Origin: an uncultured Phocaeicola sp.
Lineage (GTDB): Bacteria > Bacteroidota > Bacteroidia > Bacteroidales > Bacteroidaceae
Direction of reading: 5' to 3'
DNA: 64,000 nt
NCBI GenBank assembly: GCA_948579315.1
Contig: CAPAOL010000003.1
Span: forward strand, 56,975 to 120,974
The position numbers and the translations under genes were made by a program. The notes under the pieces were generated by a model. That model was not told the origin of the DNA. It did not search any database and worked only from the letters and a program-made list of their open reading frames with translations. Each line of letters begins with the position of its first letter. The stretch's first letter is position 1. This document shows, in pieces, positions 10,601-17,241 of the stretch.

Positions 10601-11739
10601 CTTCCGAGGGAGATATCACCTTATCACTCCGTTCAGTAGAAGAGAACCAGATAAAATACACGGAAATCAGTGTCAGTGATACCGGCCATGGCATTGACGC
10701 CGAAGCGTTACCACACATTTTCGATCGCTATTATCAGGCAAAAAGCAAATATCAGGCATCGGGTTCGGGAATCGGGCTCGCTCTGGTCAAAGGCTTGAGC
10801 GAATTGCACGAAGGAATCCTGAAAGTAGAAAGCGCAGTGGATACGGGAACCACATTCACGCTGCGCCTGCTCACCGAGAATACGTACCCCAACGCTATCC
10901 ATGCCCAACATGATATGGAAAAAAGGCCGATGGATACAGAGAAAGCCACCGTTGCCGACGCACCAACCGACACTCATCCCATTGTACTGGTGGTAGAGGA
11001 CAATGCCGACATACGGGAATACATCCGGAGCTCTTTTACAGATATCTATGAAGTAATCACTGCCAAGGATGGTAAAGAAGGCTGGGAACTGGCACAGGCA
11101 CGAATCCCCAACATCATTGTCAGTGATATCATGATGCCGGTCATGGACGGTATCGAACTTTGCAAGCGAATAAAAGAGGATATGCGCACCAGCCATATCC
11201 CTGTAATCTTACTGACGGCCAAAGATTCTTTACAAGACAAGGAAGAAGGATATGCATCCGGAGCAGATTCCTATCTTACCAAACCGTTCAGTGCCAAGCT
11301 ACTGCACAGTCGCATCAACAATCTGTTGGAAACCCGTAAGAAAATAGCCTCTTTGCTGGCACTGGCCGATACGCAGCCCAAACAGGAAAGTGCCGTGAGT
11401 TCGTTAAACAAACTGGATAATGAATTCTTGCAGAAAATCACGCAAATAATCGAAGAGAATCTGGAAATGGAAAAGATGGATATCGCTTTCATTGCCGACA
11501 AGATGTGCATGAGTCACTCTACCCTTTACCGCAAGATAAAAGGACTGACAGATATGTCCGCCAACGAATTTATCCGTAAGGTAAAAATGCGCAAGGGAGT
11601 GGAACTGCTGATGTCCGGACAATATACTATTTCAGAAATAGCCTATATGATAGGATTCAGCAGTGTGGCCTATTTCCGCCAATGTTTCAAGGACGAATAC
11701 GGAATGTCGCCTTCGGATTATGTGAAACAGAAACAGTAG
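7687..11739 (+). CDS. Hybrid two-component system sensor/regulator (HTCS) of PUL 1
   Basis: Single-protein inner-membrane sensor and transcription factor of 1350 residues. A signal peptide ends near TAQ (residue 30). A periplasmic two-bladed propeller follows (Reg_prop repeats such as GCMWIATEDGLNKFDG and NVWIGTNAGLALFNP, to about 700). A Y_Y_Y domain lies at about 725-775 and one membrane helix at 797-815. The cytoplasmic part holds a HisKA domain (NITHELRTPL, phospho-His850), an HATPase domain (DNLMSNAAKYT, GSGIGLALVKGL), a receiver (phospho-Asp1147 in VSDIMMP; TKPF) and an AraC-type DNA-binding domain to the end. Known role: periplasmic oligosaccharide binding activates the adjacent susC operon. 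Base composition changes sharply at about 10,140, immediately after the membrane helix (see findings). Confidence 0.97.
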   Translation: MVHKFNIINCIRITYIIYMLLDVVIPATAQPYMIKRLGVEDGISSNYVVGITQDQQGCMWIATEDGLNKFDGNHFTVYTKHTSGLTSNELNTVLADPNENIIWIATQRNGLCAFNCDQETFTSYIAEKSQLQTNDITDLSYASDGGIWITHYHVGIEHYNPRTKKFTAYRNDEIQGLPIPNWTSCEDRTGHLYIGHAFNGLSILSLKDKTVKNYIPDPKDPNSLPGQEVRAICIDKNDNVWIGTNAGLALFNPTTEKFTVFKHNPNDDNSLLSNSIYDIKQMKDGKIWICTNMGGVSILDLQHNAFISAEEIDFQNIKATNDNYGLSSPNARCAYQDCYGNIWIGNYRGGIDFISHTQPMFNILPYTIETAKGLSYKQVWGMWATDNQVWLGSEDELGLFINGKKIKTYDLYSHELVYNTHINTIYEDRQKRLWLGTYKNGILLYKPDKQEIVHISSSLFNNLDVRCFYEDQNGKMWIGTETGIYSCTNEVLVKEEEIQKQLPDIMVHSLLRDKEGKLWVGTFGKGISIFDVNNKLLWNFVIENGFCSNAVNHMIKDSEEQIWVATREGLAVFKNTSQPNRYKIFKEKEGLENSYIRAICEDLEKRIWISSNDGISCLDPKQNLFYNYNHHDGVPMGDFMNGSTCMTHNGIIYFGSQNGACFFNPKELSSIRQVSPVKITQFCKYNKKTESKDAEISIPFKKGVVHLPYNQNSFRITFNVLDYTQSPQVEFTYMLEGLENRWYDTQGENQVIFRNIPPGKYNFKVRTRIRNQEWDKEIASLNIFIAPPLWLTWYAKLGYVILFIFALYALLRFYKRKLDLESSLEVERKQSLNKQELNEERLRFYTNITHELRTPLTLILGPLEDLLSDATLSPKHANKISIIHDSATRLLNLINRILEFRKTETQNRKLSVVKGDLGQLVQEVGLRYKELNPNNKVNYHIHIETEDTEIFYDADMITIILDNLMSNAAKYTSEGDITLSLRSVEENQIKYTEISVSDTGHGIDAEALPHIFDRYYQAKSKYQASGSGIGLALVKGLSELHEGILKVESAVDTGTTFTLRLLTENTYPNAIHAQHDMEKRPMDTEKATVADAPTDTHPIVLVVEDNADIREYIRSSFTDIYEVITAKDGKEGWELAQARIPNIIVSDIMMPVMDGIELCKRIKEDMRTSHIPVILLTAKDSLQDKEEGYASGADSYLTKPFSAKLLHSRINNLLETRKKIASLLALADTQPKQESAVSSLNKLDNEFLQKITQIIEENLEMEKMDIAFIADKMCMSHSTLYRKIKGLTDMSANEFIRKVKMRKGVELLMSGQYTISEIAYMIGFSSVAYFRQCFKDEYGMSPSDYVKQKQ

Positions 11740-11812
11740 ACTCCCTGGCGGATTCTGATCTTGCTTGGTATCATCCTGAGCAGTTCTTCTTTAGAGTTTT
11801 ATATTTCTGCTG

Positions 11813-11864
11813 CCACTGCTACCACCCTTCCTGCTGAAATGCCGATGAAAAGTGGTAGCAGTGG
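11813..11864. repeat. Perfect 13-bp inverted repeat with a 26-base loop
   Basis: CCACTGCTACCAC at 11813-11825 is exactly complementary to GTGGTAGCAGTGG at 11852-11864. It lies in the 216-bp gap after the HTCS stop and before the convergent DUF3810 gene. No T-tract follows on either strand, so an ordinary intrinsic terminator is unlikely. It may be an interspersed repeat element or a folded 3' end. Nothing else is recognised in this gap. Confidence 0.7.
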
Positions 11865-11955
11865 AGCAACAATATAAAGCTCGTTTGTTGTAGAACTCTT
11901 GGATCAAGTTATAACTGTCACAATCGAATTCAAGTCCAGCCTGAACATTCTGTTT

Positions 11956-12996
11956 CTATTTTTCTTCCAAAGAAAGCAGTATCCCGATCACTTCCGCATA
12001 ATTCTTTCTACCGGAAGGAATGTTGTTACCCTTTAAAAACAGGTTATAAATTTTATTCTGCACTTCACCCAACAGGGTACTATAACGCTCATGCCAATAC
12101 ATACGTTTATATTCATAATCCTTCACCACTTCGGGACGGATCGTCTTAATCCATTCACGAAATTCCTCTTCCGTCAACACAGAAGATGCATTGACCAGCA
12201 CATAGGGCAACAGACCGAAATAGGCACTATAACGCACCGCCGGCCGCTTTGAAGAGCGACAAACCCTGTAAGCCCAATAATTCGCTTCCGCCTCATTACT
12301 TACCCCCAACAGGTGAGACAGTTCATGGGCATACGTAAATGGCAATTGTACAGGAAGCAATTCTTCATTCAATTGCGACTCCGCAAAAAAAGGTCCCATA
12401 TATCCCAATACCCCCACACCCGAATAAAGCGGATTAAACCACACCTGCTTGGGATGCTGATAATCCTGGGGAAGAGCCAAGCCATACATAGACGGAACCT
12501 GCCGGTAAATCTCCTTTATCTCCTGCCGCATCCTTTCAAGGTCCGTTTTCACCTCAGCCGTATAGGACTGATTCAGACTATCTGTATAGGAAACAAGGAA
12601 ACGATGGAATGCCTGTTCATCGTAACCGGCAGGCTCCACCTCCATCCGCCGGTAAATATCGTAACGGAAATAATTCAAGCCCCATCCCAGATAAAACCAG
12701 ATATAGACCCATGCCAGCAACTCCACTTCCCTGCCCACAATGAATCTCCAGCTTTTCTTCTTCCGGCGTTTAAGAAAAGGATAAATAATCATCCATAAAA
12801 TGATTACAACCACCAGCACCTCCTCTAAGGAAAAAGGGAAAACAGAAGCTATAGCGGACAACGCCGCCGACAGCCACGGATAGATATGACAGGCATACCC
12901 TTCGGCCATGACGGGAAAAAAACGGCAAAGTACAATGCACAGAAGAAGCAATGCAAGTACTATATATCTCAGAATAGGGAGAAGTTTTGTTTTCAT
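11956..12996 (-). CDS. DUF3810 family membrane protein with HExxH metallopeptidase-like motif
   Basis: Inner-membrane protein of 346 residues. Two to three hydrophobic segments lie in the first 110 residues (IVLALLLLCIVLC; EVLVVVIILWMIIYPFL; WVYIWFYLGWGL), followed by a soluble domain. That domain contains YAHELSHLLGVSNEAEANYWAY: His224 and His228 form an HExxH-type site (here HELSH) with a downstream Glu in NEAEAN, as in zincin metallopeptidases. The family is known only as DUF3810 and its substrate is unknown; proteolytic activity is inferred from the motif. It does not obviously belong to the flanking glycan genes. A TAnnTTTG element ends only five bases before the ATG (see the entry at 13002). 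Confidence 0.88.
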   Translation of the reverse strand: MKTKLLPILRYIVLALLLLCIVLCRFFPVMAEGYACHIYPWLSAALSAIASVFPFSLEEVLVVVIILWMIIYPFLKRRKKKSWRFIVGREVELLAWVYIWFYLGWGLNYFRYDIYRRMEVEPAGYDEQAFHRFLVSYTDSLNQSYTAEVKTDLERMRQEIKEIYRQVPSMYGLALPQDYQHPKQVWFNPLYSGVGVLGYMGPFFAESQLNEELLPVQLPFTYAHELSHLLGVSNEAEANYWAYRVCRSSKRPAVRYSAYFGLLPYVLVNASSVLTEEEFREWIKTIRPEVVKDYEYKRMYWHERYSTLLGEVQNKIYNLFLKGNNIPSGRKNYAEVIGILLSLEEK

Positions 12997-13001
12997 GGAT
13001 G

Positions 13002-13009
13002 CAAAGCTA
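13002..13009 (-). promoter_or_regulatory. -7 element (TAGCTTTG) directly before the DUF3810 start
   Basis: TAGCTTTG on the minus strand fits TAnnTTTG and ends five bases before the ATG at 12996. Transcription from it would give a nearly leaderless message. No TTTG is present at the -33 distance, so the element may be fortuitous. Confidence 0.35.
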
Positions 13010-13064
13010 CTATCTTTTTGCCATTTTCAGATACAGATGACACAAAGCTTTTATTTTTTAAACA

Positions 13065-13124
13065 CGAACAACGCAGATGATACGGATAAGTATAAAAACA
13101 ACTTCGTATCATCTGCGACGTTCG
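13065..13124. repeat. Imperfect long inverted repeat, REP-like
   Basis: A perfect 13-bp pair (CGCAGATGATACG at 13072-13084 and CGTATCATCTGCG at 13105-13117) continues after a 2-base mismatch with CGAAC at 13065-13069 and GTTCG at 13120-13124. That makes 18 pairs around a 20-base loop. A related half (ACAGATGACACAAAG) lies at about 13033-13047. The element fills the space between the GH105-DUF2264 stop and the DUF3810 start and has no T-tract. It resembles the extragenic palindromes common in Bacteroides; that comparison is from memory. Confidence 0.65.
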
Positions 13125-13137
13125 GATTTAAAAGCAA

Positions 13138-15456
13138 TCAGAATAAATCCCAAGTGCGTATATCATCACTCCAGTGATGGTCTTTCGGGAAAGGCTGTCC
13201 ACCCCATGCCTTGGCTTGTGTGCAAGGTTGTGCGGCATCTGTCCAGAACGGATGTGCGGCAGGAAGCCCCAGCGGAAGGAACGCCAGTGATGTCATGTAA
13301 AGACTGCCGTTATTGGTGTACCAATCCGCCACATTGGGCTGACGGCCTGCAAAACCGATGGTCAGGAATCCCGCCTCATTGAAGTTCTCGGTGTTGTCAT
13401 ACATCCGGTGCATCACAGAAGTCAGTGCGGCACGCGCCTGTCCGTTGCTCACCCCTTCGGGCAACTGCTGATACCAAGCCATCAGCGCCAAGGGTTGCAT
13501 AGTGGCCAAACGATAAGGAATGGAACGGCCGAATACCGGGAAAGTACCCTCAGGAGAAATCAAGCGTTCCAGTACAAGGCTGAATTTCCTGGCACGTTTC
13601 AAGGCGCGGTCATAATATTTTTTATAATGAATACGAGTGTATTTCCCTGCATCCTTCATGCCCTGCAACGTTTCCAGATACATGGGATGGAAGACATAAC
13701 TGCTATAATAGTCGAAAGCGAAAGAAGGGCCGTCCGCATACCAGCCATCTCCCGTGTACCATTCCTCCACCTTGCGGATAGCCGAATTGATACGGTATTC
13801 GTCACATTCCGCTCCTGCCTTTGCCAGGAAACTCTCGATGGTAGAAGAAAACAGCAACCAGTTGGTGTAAGGCGGGTCCACACGGCGCAACTGGGTAAAT
13901 TCTTCAAAATAACGTTTCTTGGTTGTGTCATCCAAAGGCATCCAAAGCTGGTCGTAAGCACGTAGAAAACTTTCGGCCACGTATGCCGCATCCACCAAGG
14001 CCTGTCCGTGTCCTCTCCACAACAGATAGTCGGGATTGGCAGGGTCCACCGCATTGGCATAGCTTTTCAATGCCCATTCACGGAGTTGCTTGCGCATCTG
14101 TCCCTCTTCCGTATCATCATCGGGAAGTGTCAGCCAGGGAGCGACACCTGCCATAAGGCGTCCGAAGGTTTCCATATAAGTCACCCCTTTGTTACGTCCA
14201 TCCCAATTAGGGCTCACCTCTACCAGCATATTCTTTTTCAGATTACCTTCCGCCATATTGCTCAGTACGGGAACTGCCATCTTATAAAGCAAATTGCACC
14301 AGTAGGCGCGATCCTGATTTTCAGGAGCTTCCAGATAACGGACATATTCACAAGCAGCCAACAGAAAAGCACCTACCCCGAAATTAGCTTCAGAATCAGC
14401 ATCGACTACTTGTCCCGGAATGGCCTTCTCACCAATCGGCTGTACGTAACCAATCTTGCCATTCTTCTGCAAAGCAGTCTTTGTCAAATAGTTCCATGCT
14501 TTATCTATCACCGGTTTGTACACAGCCTCATCCAGATAGCCATTATTGATTCCCCAAAGGAAACCGTAAGTAAAGAAAGCCGTTCCGCTGGTTTCCGGTC
14601 CGGGAGCATGAGTGGGATCCATCATGCTACGGGTCCAATAGCCTTCCGGTTGCTGGATGGCTGCGACTGCTTCGGCCAGTTTCACATACTTGTTTACGAA
14701 AAAAGAACGATGCTCGTAATCAGCGGGAAGATCTTTCAGCACCTTCGCCAGTCCGGCAAGCACCCATCCGTCACCACGTGCCCAAAAGTCCTTCTTTCCG
14801 CTGGAAGTCTTGTGTTTAGGATAAACATATTTGGCATCCCGATAATACAGACCGGTTTCCCGATCGAGCATGATACTGTCCGAATATACAATATATTCAT
14901 ACAATTTATCCAAATAGAGATGATTACCCGTCACCTTATACAGTTTGGTCATGACAGGCATTACCATATACAGACCGTCGCTCCACCACCAGTAATCATG
15001 ATTGGGTGTACTCATCTCATACTCCATCACTTCACGGGCACGGGCTATCTTATAGTTGTCCGGAAGAATAGTATAAAGGTCGATATATGTCTGAAAACAA
15101 ACCTGATAATCTCCGAACAATACATATTCATCACTCTCACCGTAAGAGTATTTCCATTTAGACTTATCCTTTTCCTTGGCTCCCTTCCATTCATTGTGTA
15201 TAGCCCAGGCTTCAGAATATGCACGGTAGTTTTCATTACCGGTCAGAAAGTATGCCTCCATGTTTCCGGTGTGGTAAGCGGCATTGTCCCAAAACGAACA
15301 GACTTCGGGCTTGTTATGCGTTTGCCAATAAGTGTTTACCTTGTCTATAATCCCCCGTACTTCCTTGGCTTCGGAAGAAGGTTTGGCGGCAACCTGCATG
15401 GAAAGCAGCAAGGTACCTGCACAAACAAGGGTTTGTTTCAATAATTTGTTCATCAT
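13138..15456 (-). CDS. GH105 unsaturated glucuronyl hydrolase fused to a DUF2264 (GH154-type) domain
   Basis: Secreted enzyme of 772 residues: signal peptide to about residue 24 (MQVAA|KPSS), then two catalytic modules. The first, about 30-385, is an (alpha/alpha)6 barrel of the GH105/YteR type (YWWWSDGLYMVMPVMTKLYKVTG, DFWARGDGWVLAGLAKVL, ETSGTAFFTYGFLWGIN), which hydrolyses delta-4,5-unsaturated uronyl residues. The second, about 390-770, matches DUF2264 (YMETFGRLMAGVAPWLTLPDDDTEEG, NPDYLLWRGHGQALVDAAYVAESFLRA, PPYTNWLLFSSTIESFL, DGWYADGPSFAFDYYSSYVFHPM). From memory, DUF2264 proteins include the beta-glucuronidase family GH154. The neighbouring BNR_4 gene, 88 bp upstream on the same strand, suggests a joint role on rhamnose- and glucuronate-capped arabinogalactan. 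The domain calls are firm; the substrate is inferred. Confidence 0.9.
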   Translation of the reverse strand: MMNKLLKQTLVCAGTLLLSMQVAAKPSSEAKEVRGIIDKVNTYWQTHNKPEVCSFWDNAAYHTGNMEAYFLTGNENYRAYSEAWAIHNEWKGAKEKDKSKWKYSYGESDEYVLFGDYQVCFQTYIDLYTILPDNYKIARAREVMEYEMSTPNHDYWWWSDGLYMVMPVMTKLYKVTGNHLYLDKLYEYIVYSDSIMLDRETGLYYRDAKYVYPKHKTSSGKKDFWARGDGWVLAGLAKVLKDLPADYEHRSFFVNKYVKLAEAVAAIQQPEGYWTRSMMDPTHAPGPETSGTAFFTYGFLWGINNGYLDEAVYKPVIDKAWNYLTKTALQKNGKIGYVQPIGEKAIPGQVVDADSEANFGVGAFLLAACEYVRYLEAPENQDRAYWCNLLYKMAVPVLSNMAEGNLKKNMLVEVSPNWDGRNKGVTYMETFGRLMAGVAPWLTLPDDDTEEGQMRKQLREWALKSYANAVDPANPDYLLWRGHGQALVDAAYVAESFLRAYDQLWMPLDDTTKKRYFEEFTQLRRVDPPYTNWLLFSSTIESFLAKAGAECDEYRINSAIRKVEEWYTGDGWYADGPSFAFDYYSSYVFHPMYLETLQGMKDAGKYTRIHYKKYYDRALKRARKFSLVLERLISPEGTFPVFGRSIPYRLATMQPLALMAWYQQLPEGVSNGQARAALTSVMHRMYDNTENFNEAGFLTIGFAGRQPNVADWYTNNGSLYMTSLAFLPLGLPAAHPFWTDAAQPCTQAKAWGGQPFPKDHHWSDDIRTWDLF

Positions 15457-15544
15457 ATTAATAATTTATCAATTTGCCAATTTACTAATGTGTTAATGTG
15501 CTTGCGCTATATGCCGCATGGTCATTGGCAAATCAGCACATTAT

Positions 15545-16819
15545 TTACAATTCCAACACATAAACCATTTGCGGTTCTGTTTCCACCTGCTTCTCGCCAT
15601 CTCCCTGTCGGGTATCCTGTACATAAATATGAAGTTGCTTCTTCATTTTCCATAACTCCGTGTCATGACTGGGTTCCCACGCATTTACGGCAAAATCCGT
15701 CAGGTCTTTCACGTGCCATTCACCAAACTGTATGTCTTTGGTATAGTACATGGAAACTTTGCTTCCACGCTCCTGGTCACGGAACAGATAGTACACTTCT
15801 CCATTGTCCACCACCATCCGGGGACGGGACATGGGAATCATCTTGGTTCCTCCCCCTTTGAGTGAGAAAGGGGTCTTGCGTTCGGAAACCTGTCGGTTGT
15901 GCCAGTTCACGCCATCATGCCAAACGATGCGGTATTGGGGAACATCACTATCGGGATTGCGCCAGTAGGTAGCGATGTACGGATGACCTCCGGCATCCGT
16001 ACTCATACTGGTCTGGTTTATCAGTTCGGCATTCTGAGGAATACGGCAGGCATATTCGGCATTGCCCAGGCGGATAGGAAGCTCATACTTCTGTCCGTTG
16101 GTCTTATACCAGGTTCTACCTCCGTCAAAAGAACGGGCGTAGCATAAGTCATGGTTGGTTTCCACATGCCAGGTTTCACGCCACACCCAAGAAAGATGGA
16201 TGGTTCCTGATTGGTCCACATACAACTGCCAATAGGCATTCCGCTCGTTTTCTCCATCTACAAGGACATCCTGCACACGCTCCCACTTACGGGATTTCAC
16301 ATCATATCGGTTCATTACCATATTTCCTCTTCCGGAAGCGCCCGAGCGATATACAAAAAGCAAACCGCCATCAGCCAACAAATGAAATTCAGGATAGGTC
16401 ACATCTTCTTCTTCGTTGCCTATCATCGGCTCTTTATCTCCCAAAACAAGTGTATCGGGGGCAATGCTGCGGCAATAGTTCAGTTTATGTCCGTGGTGGT
16501 CAAAAGAAAGATGAAGATAGCCGTCGCCGTCCACCATCATACTGATAATGTTATGTGCATCTTTTACATGTCCTTTGTATTGGGTACGGTGCAAAATCCA
16601 TTCCCCAGTGCCCAGACGGCGTTTGCCTAACATCAGCCATCCTTCAGCGTCATAATAAGAAATGTATTGTGTGTTTCCATGCGTCACAATGGAGTTATTA
16701 CGGAATACAGTAGTATTTACCGAAGTACTGCTAAAGCCTTTCCCCACTTCAACCAGACGTTGGGCACGAACAGAAAAAGCCACACAGCATAATGCGATTA
16801 GTAGAAATAAGTTCCTCAT
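15545..16819 (-). CDS. BNR_4 seven-bladed propeller enzyme (GH145 / PL42-like)
   Basis: Secreted protein of 424 residues with a signal peptide cleaved after VRAQ (residue 20). The whole mature chain is a BNR_4 propeller: VTHGNTQYISYYDAEGWLML, LHLSFDHHGHKLNYCRS, TYPEFHLLADGGLLFVYRSG, NERNAYWQLYVD, HLSWVWRET and NQTSMSTDAGGHPYIATYW. From memory, BNR_4 proteins include the alpha-L-rhamnosidases of GH145 and the rhamnose-glucuronate lyases of PL42, both acting on the Rha-GlcA caps of arabinogalactan proteins. His47 in VTHGNTQY lies where GH145 carries its catalytic His. This gene is followed on the same strand by the GH105-DUF2264 enzyme, which could process either product. Hydrolase versus lyase cannot be settled here. 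Confidence 0.85.
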   Translation of the reverse strand: MRNLFLLIALCCVAFSVRAQRLVEVGKGFSSTSVNTTVFRNNSIVTHGNTQYISYYDAEGWLMLGKRRLGTGEWILHRTQYKGHVKDAHNIISMMVDGDGYLHLSFDHHGHKLNYCRSIAPDTLVLGDKEPMIGNEEEDVTYPEFHLLADGGLLFVYRSGASGRGNMVMNRYDVKSRKWERVQDVLVDGENERNAYWQLYVDQSGTIHLSWVWRETWHVETNHDLCYARSFDGGRTWYKTNGQKYELPIRLGNAEYACRIPQNAELINQTSMSTDAGGHPYIATYWRNPDSDVPQYRIVWHDGVNWHNRQVSERKTPFSLKGGGTKMIPMSRPRMVVDNGEVYYLFRDQERGSKVSMYYTKDIQFGEWHVKDLTDFAVNAWEPSHDTELWKMKKQLHIYVQDTRQGDGEKQVETEPQMVYVLEL

Positions 16820-16841
16820 AGCAATTCTATTGATAACATTG

Positions 16842-16849
16842 CAAAAGTA
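16842..16849 (-). promoter_or_regulatory. -7 element (TACTTTTG) for the BNR_4 / GH105-DUF2264 genes
   Basis: TACTTTTG on the minus strand matches TAnnTTTG and lies 22 bases before the BNR_4 start, so transcription would begin near 16835. No TTTG is seen at the -33 spacing. Confidence 0.45.
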
Positions 16850-17060
16850 ACTGATTTCTGTAATAACACGGGATAATAATTCGGCAGGAAGGAGTCAGAA
16901 AACGGTCAAAACCGATTATTATATCTATTTTAAAGAAAAATTCAGAGAAATAATAAAGAAGAAAGATTCTATGATTACATTTACCATAGAGGCAGACTAT
17001 GTGAAGGATCATTCCCCAAAGGATCTTTGCCATTCATGTTTCCATGCAGTATATATAGAA

Positions 17061-17148
17061 ATCCCACCCGGATGAAATGGGCATTTCACCCTGGTGAGAG
17101 CGTAGTTCCACCTTTGTGAAATAGCAGTTCCACCCAGGTGGGACAATA
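17061..17148. repeat. Tandem array of four 22-bp units with palindromic cores
   Basis: Four consecutive 22-base units run at 17061-17082, 17083-17104, 17105-17126 and 17127-17148 without interruption. Each begins RTYYCACC and has a GGTGRRA-like partner about 10 bases on. The clearest is TTCCACCCAGGTGGGA in unit 4, a near-palindrome. Degenerate units continue the same register on both sides (17039-17060 and 17149-17170, the latter keeping CAGGTG). There are no spacers, so this is not a CRISPR array. The 422-bp gap 16820-17241 between murF and the BNR_4 gene contains this array, the -7 element at 16842 and nothing else recognised. Confidence 0.85.
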
Positions 17149-17241
17149 TACCTATACAGGTGCAAACAGCACATTTAATAGTTACTTTGGACTTTTGACA
17201 CATTCATCCTCCTACTGTGAATGAAACTGCCAACCGGTTAA

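Noticed and set aside
14008..15444. Long plus-strand open frame (478 codons) opposite the GH105-DUF2264 gene
   Set aside because: Product is low-complexity without family motifs; the opposite strand encodes an intact enzyme with clear domains. It is an antisense shadow.
17061..17148. CRISPR array
   Set aside because: Units are directly adjacent without unique spacers, diverge from each other, and no cas gene is present.
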